A stretch of DNA of 64,000 nt from Rutidosis leptorrhynchoides (lineage: Eukaryota; Streptophyta; Magnoliopsida; Asterales; Asteraceae), in NCBI RefSeq assembly GCF_046630445.1, contig NC_092333.1, positions 707,077,001 through 707,141,000 on the forward strand, read 5' to 3'. The notes beneath the pieces are model-generated. The model did no database searches. It was not told the DNA's origin and was given only the letters and a program-made list of their open reading frames with translations. A program made the position numbers and the translations under genes. This document shows, piece after piece, positions 25,601-35,754 of the stretch. Within the stretch, counting starts at the first letter, position 1. Each line of letters starts with the position of its first letter.

Positions 25601-25907
25601 AAGGACAAGATTTGGAGTCCATGTTTGTATGATATTGTGTAAAAACTGCATTCAAGAAACTGATTTCGATGTAACATATTTGTATTGTAAACCATCATGT
25701 AATGGTCGTGTGTAAACAGGATATTTTAGATTATCATTATTTGATAATCTACGTAAAGCTTTTTAAACCTTTATTTATGAAATAAAGGTTATGGTTTGTT
25801 ATAAAAATGAATGCAGTCTTTGAAAAACGTCTCATATAGAGGTCAAAACCTCGCAACGAAATCAATTAATATGGAACGTTTTTAATCAATAAGAACGGGA
25901 CATTTCA
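22655..25907 (+). repeat. E1 5' LTR
   Basis: 3253 bp from TGTAGTGACCCG to GGGACATTTCA. No credible ORF. The first 1.3 kb is clearly diverged from the E2 LTRs, while from about 23970 onward the two families of LTR are nearly identical. A short frame at 23229-23462 recurs at 33071-33304 only by LTR identity. Confidence 0.95.
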
Positions 25908-25909
25908 GT

Positions 25910-25921
25910 TGGTATCAGAGC
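25910..25921 (+). other. Primer-binding site of E1
   Basis: TGGTATCAGAGC two bases after the LTR end: perfect initiator tRNA-Met PBS. Confidence 0.95.
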
Positions 25922-26116
25922 GTTGGTCTTAGAGAACCAGAATTTTGCATTAGTGTGTCTTATCGAGTTTGTTACGATGCATTAGTGAGTATGTACTTCG
26001 ACCGTGTTTACTTGAAAAATGATTGCTTAACAAATTTTGTTGGAAACTATATATTTTTAACATGTGAATATTATGTGATATATTAATCTCTTAACGCGTT
26101 TGATATTATGTGATAG

Positions 26117-26731
26117 ATGTCTACCTCTAGAACAAGTCCCATTGACTCACCTAATAATAATGAAGAGTCAAATGTAAATTGGAATGATTCGTGGACTGAT
26201 TCACAAGTTCCCGAAGAGGAACCGAAAGAAGAGTCGGAACCGGAAGAAGAATCGGAACCGGAAGAAGAATCGGAACAGGATGAAGAAATAGAACCGGTGG
26301 GGGAAATAATAAAGCGGTTAAGTAAAAGAAAATCCTCAACCAACCGACCAAGGTTAATTATGGTCAATGGTGTTTCCGCAAAGGAAGCAAAATATTGGGA
26401 GGATTACCAATTCTCCGATGAATCGGATTCCGACGAGAATTCCGATGATGTTATAGAAATTACCCCAACTGAATTTAAAAAGGCAAAAGAAAATAATAAG
26501 GGAAAGGGCATAAAAATAGAGAAATCTAATTCCAACCCCGATGAACTTTATATGTATCGTCAACCCCCGAAGTCCTTAAGTTGTAACAATGACCCGGGAA
26601 CCTCTAAACCACCAGGTTTTTCTAAACCAATGTGGAAAACGACGGCTCGTATTAGGGGAACATCATATATCCCTAGAAACTTGGCAAAACGAACCAAAAC
26701 CGAAGAAGAAGAAACAAGCGAGTCGGAATAA
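26117..26731 (+). CDS. Acidic leader protein of E1 (204 aa, no known domain)
   Basis: Complete frame with an ATG near the PBS (about 195 bases downstream). Residues 25-60 are a Glu-rich repeat of EPEEES type. A short basic stretch follows (KRLSKRKSS, about 64-73), then a second acidic stretch with SDESDSDENSDD (about 100-110). Lys/Arg-rich segments in the last third and a C-terminal EEEETSESE complete it. No membrane segment, no cysteine cluster. The alternation of acidic and basic blocks suggests a nuclear or nucleic-acid/chromatin-associated protein, which is inference only. E2 carries the same ORF with one premature stop near codon 30. It sits before the F-box ORF and gag-pol on the same strand, so it would be translated first from the genomic RNA. 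Not recognised as a family. Confidence 0.7.
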   Translation: MSTSRTSPIDSPNNNEESNVNWNDSWTDSQVPEEEPKEESEPEEESEPEEESEQDEEIEPVGEIIKRLSKRKSSTNRPRLIMVNGVSAKEAKYWEDYQFSDESDSDENSDDVIEITPTEFKKAKENNKGKGIKIEKSNSNPDELYMYRQPPKSLSCNNDPGTSKPPGFSKPMWKTTARIRGTSYIPRNLAKRTKTEEEETSESE

Positions 26732-26867
26732 GATAGTTGTCTTCGTGTGGTGTAATATATGTAATATAGTGTGCTTATGCTTTATGATATATGTAAAAAT
26801 TGCTTGTATTAATAAGTATTTGTTTATGAATCTAACTCTTGTCTATTTTACAGTATAAAAACACAAA

Positions 26868-27551
26868 ATGGATAGACAACCCAATATTTTAAGAGACCTA
26901 CCCGGAGACATGATTGATGAAATCTTGTCTAGAGTCGGTCAGAATTCTTCGGCACAACTATTTAAGGCAAGATCAGTTTGTAAGACATTCGAAGAACGTT
27001 CCAAGAATGCCTTGGTTTATAAAAGGCTTTCGTTCGAAAGATGGGGGATATCACATTGGGAAATCCATAAGTTACGATGTGTTTACTTTGACGCATATAT
27101 TGCGGGGAACCCAAATGCTATTTTACGCAATGGTTTAAGAAATTATTTTGACTCAATATATCCAAATATTGGACTTCGTGATTTAGAAAAAGCGGCTAAC
27201 ATGCAACATAAAGAAGCATGTTATGCTTACGGATTAGTAATGTTCGCTTCTCACCAAAGTGAGAACAAGAACATCGGGCTACAACTATTAAACAAAACAT
27301 TCCCACAAGTGACGGAGTAGGTAATTGGGGTAAGAAATGAGGTTTTTAGATTGTTACGGGACTGTTGGACATTACGTAACCCTCGTCCCTTTGACGACGT
27401 TACAACACGCTGTCTTATCAACGGCCATAACGGTTATTTTCCACAAGACCAAGGATGGGAAGTAATCCTAGTAAAACCAGAATGCATGACTTATTTCTGG
27501 ACGTATGAAATACGTGTCTTTATTGCCTTTGCTGAACGACTTGTGTACTAG
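26868..27551 (+). pseudogene. F-box protein ORF of E1, interrupted by a stop (At2g35280-like family)
   Basis: Frame starts MDRQPNILRDLPGDMIDEIL: the LPxDxIxEIL signature of an F-box (residues about 8-50) followed by SVCKTF. Residues 60-150 (NPNAILRNGLRNYF, LEKAANMQHKEACYAYG, GLQLL) resemble the Sel1-type tail of plant At2g35280-like F-box proteins. The reading frame meets TAG at 27318-27320 (codon 151) and stays open after it to 27551, so this copy is one nonsense change from the intact 227-codon E2 copy. Family knowledge: F-box proteins bind SKP1 in SCF ubiquitin ligases and select targets. Inference: the gene was captured from the host. The ORF lies 136 bases after the acidic ORF and about 300 bases before gag-pol, same strand, no visible intron. 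Confidence 0.85.
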
Positions 27552-27739
27552 CTAGAATTATCTTCACAACCATCTTGTATCAAATTTATTGTGTGCTATA
27601 TTTCATGCTATATGTAAAATAAGCGGTATTGTAAGTTTGTAAAATATTGTGTAAAAGTTTGAACGCGAAATATTATTATAATCAGTTTTTCATATAGAAT
27701 TGTAGTAGTTGAATTGTATATTAGCTACTAAGTATGAAC

Positions 27740-27770
27740 TTAACGGGTAGGTACTACCCGAATTTAAACT
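27740..27770 (+). other. Internal copy of the pre-3'-LTR motif between F-box and gag
   Basis: TTAACGGGTAGGTACT at 27740-27755 is identical to the 16 bases that end at the 3' LTR start (32482-32497) and is followed by 'acccgaattt', resembling the LTR start. Element A has a similar copy at 7806-7830 and E2 at about 52207-52240 (minus). Confidence 0.8.
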
Positions 27771-27856
27771 TATAAAACGCTAATATGAAGAAAAAGCTTT
27801 TATAAATGAGTTCATATTATGCTACGAAATACTATTAACTACTCTTAATATTCTGT

Positions 27857-30800
27857 ATGATTAACTTGTTCCATTTGACTATTTTGAAGGAAAGGGCACC
27901 GACTACTCGACACACCGTGAATATGAACGAAGAGGAATTCCGTACTTTTCTAGCTTCAAACATAGCCGCAGTACAGGCTGCGCTACATACCAACAATAAC
28001 CTTGGATCTAGCAGTACAGGAAATCGTGTAGGATGCACCTACAAAGAATTCACTGCCTGCAAACCTTTGGAATTTGATGGAACCGAAGGACCGATCGGAT
28101 TGAAACGGTGGACCGAGAAGGTCGAATTGGTGTTTGCCATAAGTAAGTGTACTGAAGAGGACAAAGTAAAGTACGCTACGCATACCTTCACAGGTTCTGC
28201 GTTAACATGGTGGAATACCTATCTAGAGCAAGTGGGACAAGACGATGCGTACGCACTACCGTGGTCAGCATTCAAGCACTTGATGAACGAGAAGTACCGT
28301 CCCAGAACCGAGGTTAATAATCTCAAGACAGAACTTAGAGGGTTACGAACCCAAGGATTTGATATTACCACGTACGAAAGACGATTCACAGAATTGTGCC
28401 TATTGTGTCCGGGAGCATTCGAAGATGAGGAAGAGAAGATCGACGCGTTTGTAAAAGGATTACCGGAAAGAATCCAAGAAGATATAAGTTCACACGAGCC
28501 CACCTCCATACAACAGGCATGTAGAATGGCTTACAAACTAGTGAACCAGATTGAAGAAAGAATTAAAGAACAGACTGCTGAAGAGGCCAATGTGAAGCAA
28601 GTCAAAAGAAAGTGGGAGGAAAACGGTGATAAGAATCACCAATACAACAACAACAGCAATTACAACAATAATTGCAACAATTATCCCAACAATCGCAACA
28701 TCAATCGCAACTACAACAAACGACCCAACAACAACAACAACAACAGCAACTACAACAATCATCCCAACAACAATAATAACAGCAACAACAACAACAATCA
28801 GAAGCAGCTATGCCAAAGGTGTGAAAAGTATCACTCGGGGTTCTGCACCAAATTTTGCAACAAGTGTAAAAGAAATGGTCATAGCGCGGCGAAGTGTGAG
28901 GTCTACGGACCAGGGGTTAATAGAACGAAAGGAACAAATGGTGTCGGAACGAGTAATGGCGGAGCAAGTAGTGTCGGAGCAAGTTATGCCAATGTAGTTT
29001 GTTATAAATGTGGAAAACCGGGCCACATTATTAGAAATTGCCCGAACCAGGAGAACACGAATGGACAAGGCCGCGGAAGAGTTTTCAATATTAATGCGGC
29101 AGAGGCACAGGAAGACCCGGAGCTTGTTACGGGTACGTTTCTTATTGACAATAAATCTGCTTACGTTTTATTTGATTCGGGTGCGGATAGAAGCTATATG
29201 AGTAGAGATTTTTGTGCTAAATTAAGTTGTCCATTGATGCCTTTGGATAGTAAATTTTTACTCGAATTAGCAAATGGTAAATTAATTTCAGCAGATAATA
29301 TATGTCGGAATCGAGAAATTAAACTGGTTAGTGAAACATTTAAGATTGATTTGATACCAGTAGAGTTAGGGAGTTTTGATGTAATAATCGGTATGGACTG
29401 GTTGAAAGAAGTGAAAGCAGCGATCGTTTGTTACAAAAATGCAATTCGCATTATACGAGAAAAAGGAAAACCCTTAATGGTGTACGGAGAAAAGGGCAAC
29501 ACGAAGCTACATCTTATTAGTAATTTGAAGGCACAAAAACTAATAAGAAAAGGTTGCTATGCTGTTCTAGCACACGTTGAAAAAGTACAAACTGAAGAAA
29601 AGAGCATCAATGATGTTCCCATTGCAAAAGAATTTCCCGATGTATTTCCGAAAGAATTACCGGGATTACCCCCACATCGATCCGTTGAATTTCAAATAGA
29701 TCTTGTACCAGGAGCTGCACCAATAGCTCGTGCTCCTTACAGACTCGCACCCAGCGAGATGAAAGAACTGCAAAGCCAATTACAAGAACTTTTAGAGCGT
29801 GGTTTCATTCGACCAAGCACATCACCGTGGGGAGCTCCTGTTTTGTTTGTCAAGAAGAAAGATGGTACATTCAGGTTGTGTATCGACTACCGAGAGTTAA
29901 ACAAACTTACCATCAAGAACCGCTACCCACTACCGAGAATCGACGACTTATTTGATCAACTACAAGGCTCGTCTGTTTATTCAAAGATTGACTTACGTTC
30001 CGGGTATCATCAAATGCGGGTGAAAGAAGATGATATTCCAAAGACTGCTTTCAGAACACGTTACGGTCATTACGAGTTTATGGTCATGCCGTTTGGTTTA
30101 ACTAATGCACCAGCTGTGTTCATGGACCTTATGAACCGAGTGTGTGGACCATACCTTGACAAGTTTGTCATTGTTTTCATTGATGACATACTTATTTACT
30201 CAAAGAATGACCAAGAACACGGTGAACATTTGAGAAAGGTGTTAGAAGTATTGAGGAAGGAAGAATTGTACGCTAAGTTTTCAAAGTGTGCATTTTGGTT
30301 GGAAGAAGTTCAATTCCTCGGTCACATAGTGAACAAAGAAGGTATTAAGGTGGATCCGGCAAAGATAGAAACTGTTGAAAAGTGGGAAACCCCGAAAACT
30401 CCGAAACACATACGCCAGTTTTTAGGGCTAGCTGGTTACTACAGAAGGTTCATCCAAGACTTTTCCAGAATAGCAAAATCCTTGACTGCATTAACGCATA
30501 AAGGGAAGAAATTTGAATGGAATGATGAACAAGAGAAAGCGTTTCAGTTATTGAAGAAAAAGCTAACTACGGCACCTATATTGTCATTGCCTGAAGGGAA
30601 TGATGATTTTGTGATTTATTGTGACGCATCAAAGCAAGGTCTCGGTTGTGTATTAATGCAACGAACGAAGGTGATTGCTTATGCGTCTAGACAATTGAAG
30701 ATTCACGAACAAAATTATACGACGCATGATTTGGAATTAGGCGCGGTTGTTTTTGCATTAAAGACTTGGAGGCACTACTTATATGGGGTCAAAAGTATTA

Positions 30801-32461
30801 TATATACCGACCACAAAAGTCTTCAACACATATTTAATCAGAAACAACTGAATATGAGGCAGCGTAGGTGGATTGAATTATTGAATGATTACGACTTTGA
30901 GATTCGTTACCACCCGGGGAAGGCAAATGTGGTAGCCGATGCCTTGAGCAGGAAGGACAGAGAACCCATTCGAGTAAAATCTATGAATATAATGATTCAT
31001 AATAACCTTACTACTCAAATAAAGGAGGCGCAACAAGGAGTTTTAAAAAAGGGAAATTTAAAGGATGAAATACCCAAAGGATCGGAGAAGCATCTTAATA
31101 TTCGGGAAGACGGAACCCGGTATAGGGCTGAAAGGATTTGGGTACCAAAATTTGGAGATATGAGAGAAATGGTACTTAGAGAAGCTCATAAAACTAGATA
31201 CTCAATACATCCTGGAACGGGGAAGATGTACAAGGATCTCAAGAAACATTTTTGGTGGCCGGGTATGAAAGCCGATGTTGCTAAATACGTAGGAGAATGT
31301 TTGACGTGTTCTAAGGTCAAAGCTGAGCATCAGAAACCATCAGGTCTACTTCAACAACCCGAAATCCCGGAATGGAAATGGGAAAACATTACCATGGATT
31401 TCATCACTAAATTGCCAAGGACTGCAAGTGGTTTTGATACTATTTGGGTAATAGTTGATCGTCTCACCAAATCAGCACACTTCCTGCCAATAAGAGAAGA
31501 TGACAAGATGGAGAAGTTAGCACGACTGTATTTGAAGGAAGTCGTCTCCAGACATGGAATACCAATCTCTATTATCTCTGATAGGGATGGCAGATTTATT
31601 TCAAGATTCTGGCAGACATTACAGCAAGCATTAGGAACTCGTCTAGACATGAGTACTACCTATCATCCACAAACTGATGGGCAGAGCGAAAGGACGATAC
31701 AAACGCTTGAAGACATGCTACGAGCATGTGTTATTGATTTCGGAAACAGTTGGGATCGACATCTACCGTTAGCAGAATTTTCCTACAACAACAGCTACCA
31801 TTCAAGCATTGAGATGGCGCCGTTTGAAGCACTTTATGGTAGAAAGTGCAGGTCTCCAATTTGTTGGAGTGAAATGGGGGATAGACAGATTACGGGTCCG
31901 GAGATTATACAAGAAACTACCGAGAAGATCATCCAAATTCAACAACGGTTGAAAACCGCCCAAAGTCGACAAAAGAGCTACGCTGACATTAAAAGAAAAG
32001 ATATAGAATTTGAAATTGGAGAGATGGTCATGCTTAAAGTTGCACCTTGGAAAGGCGTTGTTCGATTTGGTAAACGAGGGAAATTAAATCCAAGGTATAT
32101 TGGACCATTCAAGATTATTGATCGTGTCGGACCAGTAACTTACCGACTTGAGTTACCTCAACAACTCGCAGCTGTACATAACACTTTCCACGTCTCGAAT
32201 TTGAAGAAATATTTTGCTAAAGAAGATCTCACTATTCCGTTAGATGAAATCCAAATCAACGAAAAACTTCAATTCATCGAAGAACCCGTCGAAATAATGG
32301 ATCGTGAGGTTAAAAGACTTAAGCAAAACAAGATACCAATTATTAAGGTTCGATGGAATGCTCGTAGAGGACCCGATTTCACCTGGGAGCGTGAAGTTCA
32401 GATGAAGAAGAAATACCCGCATATATTTCCAGAAGATTCGTCAACACCTTCAACAGCTTAA
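27857..32461 (+). CDS. Gag-Pol polyprotein of E1 (Ty3/Gypsy chromovirus type)
   Basis: A single intact frame, 1534 codons from the first ATG. The natural start may be lost: E2 uses an ATG that aligns with codon 13 here, where E1 has AGG (27893), so the next good start in E1 is 27923 (MNEEEF). Order: capsid-like Gag (about 60-240), an Asn-rich low-complexity stretch (about 260-315), zinc clusters [14 protein letters not shown] (about 334) and [14 protein letters not shown] (about 381), protease with DSGAD (about 438), RT with [18 protein letters not shown] (about 663) and FIDDILIYS (about 774), RNase H with YCDASKQG (about 920), integrase with H/C zinc site (about 1105-1155) and the D, D, E residues near 1180, 1240 and 1277, and a chromodomain-like tail (about 1480-1525, FTWERE). 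It encodes all replication enzymes. No frameshift separates gag and pol. Confidence 0.95.
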   Translation: MINLFHLTILKERAPTTRHTVNMNEEEFRTFLASNIAAVQAALHTNNNLGSSSTGNRVGCTYKEFTACKPLEFDGTEGPIGLKRWTEKVELVFAISKCTEEDKVKYATHTFTGSALTWWNTYLEQVGQDDAYALPWSAFKHLMNEKYRPRTEVNNLKTELRGLRTQGFDITTYERRFTELCLLCPGAFEDEEEKIDAFVKGLPERIQEDISSHEPTSIQQACRMAYKLVNQIEERIKEQTAEEANVKQVKRKWEENGDKNHQYNNNSNYNNNCNNYPNNRNINRNYNKRPNNNNNNSNYNNHPNNNNNSNNNNNQKQLCQRCEKYHSGFCTKFCNKCKRNGHSAAKCEVYGPGVNRTKGTNGVGTSNGGASSVGASYANVVCYKCGKPGHIIRNCPNQENTNGQGRGRVFNINAAEAQEDPELVTGTFLIDNKSAYVLFDSGADRSYMSRDFCAKLSCPLMPLDSKFLLELANGKLISADNICRNREIKLVSETFKIDLIPVELGSFDVIIGMDWLKEVKAAIVCYKNAIRIIREKGKPLMVYGEKGNTKLHLISNLKAQKLIRKGCYAVLAHVEKVQTEEKSINDVPIAKEFPDVFPKELPGLPPHRSVEFQIDLVPGAAPIARAPYRLAPSEMKELQSQLQELLERGFIRPSTSPWGAPVLFVKKKDGTFRLCIDYRELNKLTIKNRYPLPRIDDLFDQLQGSSVYSKIDLRSGYHQMRVKEDDIPKTAFRTRYGHYEFMVMPFGLTNAPAVFMDLMNRVCGPYLDKFVIVFIDDILIYSKNDQEHGEHLRKVLEVLRKEELYAKFSKCAFWLEEVQFLGHIVNKEGIKVDPAKIETVEKWETPKTPKHIRQFLGLAGYYRRFIQDFSRIAKSLTALTHKGKKFEWNDEQEKAFQLLKKKLTTAPILSLPEGNDDFVIYCDASKQGLGCVLMQRTKVIAYASRQLKIHEQNYTTHDLELGAVVFALKTWRHYLYGVKSIIYTDHKSLQHIFNQKQLNMRQRRWIELLNDYDFEIRYHPGKANVVADALSRKDREPIRVKSMNIMIHNNLTTQIKEAQQGVLKKGNLKDEIPKGSEKHLNIREDGTRYRAERIWVPKFGDMREMVLREAHKTRYSIHPGTGKMYKDLKKHFWWPGMKADVAKYVGECLTCSKVKAEHQKPSGLLQQPEIPEWKWENITMDFITKLPRTASGFDTIWVIVDRLTKSAHFLPIREDDKMEKLARLYLKEVVSRHGIPISIISDRDGRFISRFWQTLQQALGTRLDMSTTYHPQTDGQSERTIQTLEDMLRACVIDFGNSWDRHLPLAEFSYNNSYHSSIEMAPFEALYGRKCRSPICWSEMGDRQITGPEIIQETTEKIIQIQQRLKTAQSRQKSYADIKRKDIEFEIGEMVMLKVAPWKGVVRFGKRGKLNPRYIGPFKIIDRVGPVTYRLELPQQLAAVHNTFHVSNLKKYFAKEDLTIPLDEIQINEKLQFIEEPVEIMDREVKRLKQNKIPIIKVRWNARRGPDFTWEREVQMKKKYPHIFPEDSSTPSTA

Positions 32462-32496
32462 AATTTCGGGACGAAATTTATTTAACGGGTAGGTAC
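32462..32496 (+). other. Pre-3'-LTR block (plus-strand priming region) of E1
   Basis: Right after the pol stop come GGGACGAAATTT and AACGGGTAGGTAC, conserved before the 3' LTRs of A and E2. The exact polypurine primer is unclear; the purine-rich GGGACGAAA is a candidate. Confidence 0.6.
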
Positions 32497-35400
32497 TGTA
32501 GTGACCCGAACTTTTCCATGTTTATATATATTAATTGAGATTGATATTTACATGATTAAATGTTTCCAACATGTTAAGCAATTAAACTTGTTAAGACTTG
32601 ATTAATTGAAATATGTTTCATATAGACAATTGACCACCCAAGTTGACCGGTGATTCAAGAACGTTAAAACTTGTAAAAACTATATGATGACATATATATG
32701 GATATATATATAGTTAACATGATACTATGATAAGTAAACATATCATTAAGTATATTAACAATGAACTACATATGTAAAAACAAGACTACTAACTTAATGA
32801 TTTTTAAACGAGACATATATGTAACGATTATCGTTGTAAAGACATTTAATGTATATATATCATATTAAGAGATATTCATACATGATAATATCATGATAAT
32901 ATAATAATTTAAAATCTCATTTGATATTATAAACATTGGGTTAACAACATTTAACAAGATCGTTAACCTAAAGGTTTCAAAACAACACTTACATGTAACG
33001 ACTAACGATGACTTAGCGACTCAGTTAAAATGTATATACATGTAGTGTTTTAATATGTATTTATACACTTTTGAAAGACTTCAATACACTTATCAAAATA
33101 CTTCTACTTAACAAAAATGCTTACAATTACATCCTCGTTCAGTTTCATCAACAATTCTACTCGTATGCACCCGTATTCGTACTCGTACAATACACAGCTT
33201 TTAGATGTATGTACTATTGGTATATACACTCTAATGATCAGCTCTTAGCAGCCCATGTGAGTCACCTAACACATGTGGGAACCATCATTTGGCAACTAGC
33301 ATGAAATATCTCATAAAATTACAAAAATATGAGTAATCATTCATGACTTATTTACATGAAAACAAAATTACATATCCTTTATATCTAATCCATACACCAA
33401 CGACCAAAAACACCTACAAACACTTTCATTCTTCAATTTTATTCATCTAATTGATCTCTCTCAAGTTCTATCTTCAAGTTCTAAGTGTTCTTCATATATT
33501 CTACAAGTTCTAGTTACATAAAATCAAGAATATTTTCAAAGTTTGCTAGCTCACTTCCAATCTTGTAAGGTGATCATCCAACCTCAAGAAATCTTTGTTT
33601 CTTACAGTAGGTTATCATTCTAATACAAGGTAATAGTCATATTCAAACTTTGGTTCAATTTCTATAACTATAACAATCTTATTTCAAGTGATGATCTTAC
33701 TTGAACTTGTTTTCGTGTCATGATTCTGCTTCAAGAACTTCGAGCCATCCAAGGATCCGTTGAAGCTAGATCCATTTTTCTCTTTTCCAGTAGGTTTATC
33801 CAAGGAACTTAAGGTAGTAATGATATTCATAATATCATTCGATTCATACATATAAAGCTATCTTATTCGAAGGTTTAAACTTGTAATCACTAGAACATAG
33901 TTTAGTTAATTCTAAACTTGTTCGCAAACAAAAGTTAATCCTTCTAACTTAACTTTTAAAATCAACTAAACACATGTTCTATATCTATATGATATGCTAA
34001 CTTAATGATTTAAAACCTGGAAACACGAAAAACACCGTAAAACCGGATTTACGCCGTCGTAGTAACACCGCGGGCTGTTTTAGGTTAGTTAATTAAAAAC
34101 TATGATAAACTTTGATTTAATAGTTGTTATTCTGAGAAAATGATTTTTATTATGAACATGAAACTATATCCAAAAATTATGGTTAGACTCAAAGTGGAAG
34201 TATGTTTTCTAAAATGGTCATCTAGACGTCGTTCTTTCGACTGAAATGACTACCTTTACAAAAACGACTTGTAACTTATTTTTCCGACTACAAACCTATA
34301 CTTTTTCTGTTTAGATTCATAAAATAGAGTTCAATATGAAACCATGGCAATTTGATTCACTCAAAACGGATTTAAAATGAAGAAGTTATGGGTAAAACAA
34401 GATTGGATAATTTTTCTCATTTTAGCTACGTGAAAATTGGTAACAAATCTATTCCAACCATAACTTAATCAACTTGTATTGTATATTATGTAATCTTGAG
34501 ATACCATAGACACGTATACAATGTTTCGACCTATCATGTCGACACATCTATATATATTTCGGAACAACCATAGACACTCTATATGTGAATGTTGGAGTTA
34601 GCTATACAGGGTTGAGGTTGATTCCAAAATATATATAGTTTGAGTTGTGATCAATACTGAGATACGTATACACTGGGTCGTGGATTGATTCAAGATAATA
34701 TTTATCGATTTATTTCTGTACATCTAACTGTGGACAACTAGTTGTAGGTTACTAACGAGGACAGCTGATTTAATAAACTTAAAACATCAAAATATATTAA
34801 AAGTGTTGTAAATATATTTTGAACATACTTTGATATATATGTATATATTGTTATAGGTTCGTGAATCAACCAGTGGCCAAGTCTTACTTCCCGACGAAGT
34901 AAAAAATCTGTGAAAGTGAGTTATAGTCCCACTTTTAAAATCTAATATTTTTGGGATGAGAATACATGCAGGTTTTATAAATGATTTACAAAATAGACAC
35001 AAGTACGTGAAACTACATTCTATGGTTGAATTATCGAAATCGAATATGCCCCTTTTTATTAAGTCTGGTAATCTAAGAATTAGGGAACAGACACCCTAAT
35101 TGACGCGAATCCTAAAGATAGATCTATTGGGCCTAACAAACCCCATCCAAAGTATCGGATGCTTTAGTACTTCGAAATTTATATCATATCCGAAGGGTGT
35201 CCCGGAATGATGGGGATATTCTTATATATGCATCTTGTTAATGTCGGTTACCAGGTGTTCACCATATGAATGATTTTTATCTCTATGTATGGGATGTGTA
35301 TTGAAATATGAAATCTTGTGGTCTATTGTTACGATTTGATATATATAGGTTAAACCTATAACTCACCAACATTTTTGTTGACGTTTAAAGCATGTTTATT

Positions 35401-35749
35401 CTCAGGTGAATACTAAGAGCTTCCGCTGTTGCATACTAAAATAAGGACAAGATTTGGAGTCCATGTTTTTATGATATTGTGTAAAAACTGCATTCAAGAA
35501 ACTGATTTCGATGTAACATATTTGTATTGTAAATCATTATGTAATGGTCGTGTGTAAACAGGATATTTTAGATTATCATTATTTGATAATCTACGTAAAG
35601 CTTTTTAAACCTTTATTTATGAAATAAAGGTTATGGTTTGTTTTAAAAATGAATGCAGTCTTTGAAAAACGTCTCATATAGAGGTCAAAACCTCGCAACG
35701 AAATCAATTAATATGGAACGTTTTTAATCAATAAGAACGGGACATTTCA
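32497..35749 (+). repeat. E1 3' LTR
   Basis: 3253 bp, same ends and length as the 5' LTR, more than 99 per cent identical by eye. Confidence 0.95.
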
Positions 35750-35754
35750 TCCAT
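35750..35754 (+). other. Target-site duplication of element E1 (right)
   Basis: TCCAT, matching 22650-22654. Confidence 0.95.

Larger units (their letters stand above)
22655..35749 (+). mobile_element. Element E1: complete 13.1-kb Ty3/Gypsy chromovirus-like retrotransposon with two extra ORFs
   Basis: LTRs of 3253 bp with TGTAGTGACC...GACATTTCA ends, a perfect tRNA-Met PBS, an intact single Gag-Pol frame with a chromodomain-like C-terminus, and TCCAT target duplications. Order inside: PBS, acidic ORF (26117), F-box ORF (26868), Gag-Pol (27857), 3' LTR. The LTR pair differs at about two dozen sites by eye, so insertion is recent. The long LTRs, tRNA-Met primer and chromodomain fit the Tekay/Del group of chromoviruses (inference). 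The extra ORFs before gag are not usual for that group. Same family as E2 at 44215-57315. Confidence 0.95.

Noticed and set aside
28538-28762. Poly-valine and Thr-rich frames over gag (also 51198-51434, 28626-28997, 50963-51346)
   Set aside because: Other-frame shadows of the Asn-rich Gag tract.
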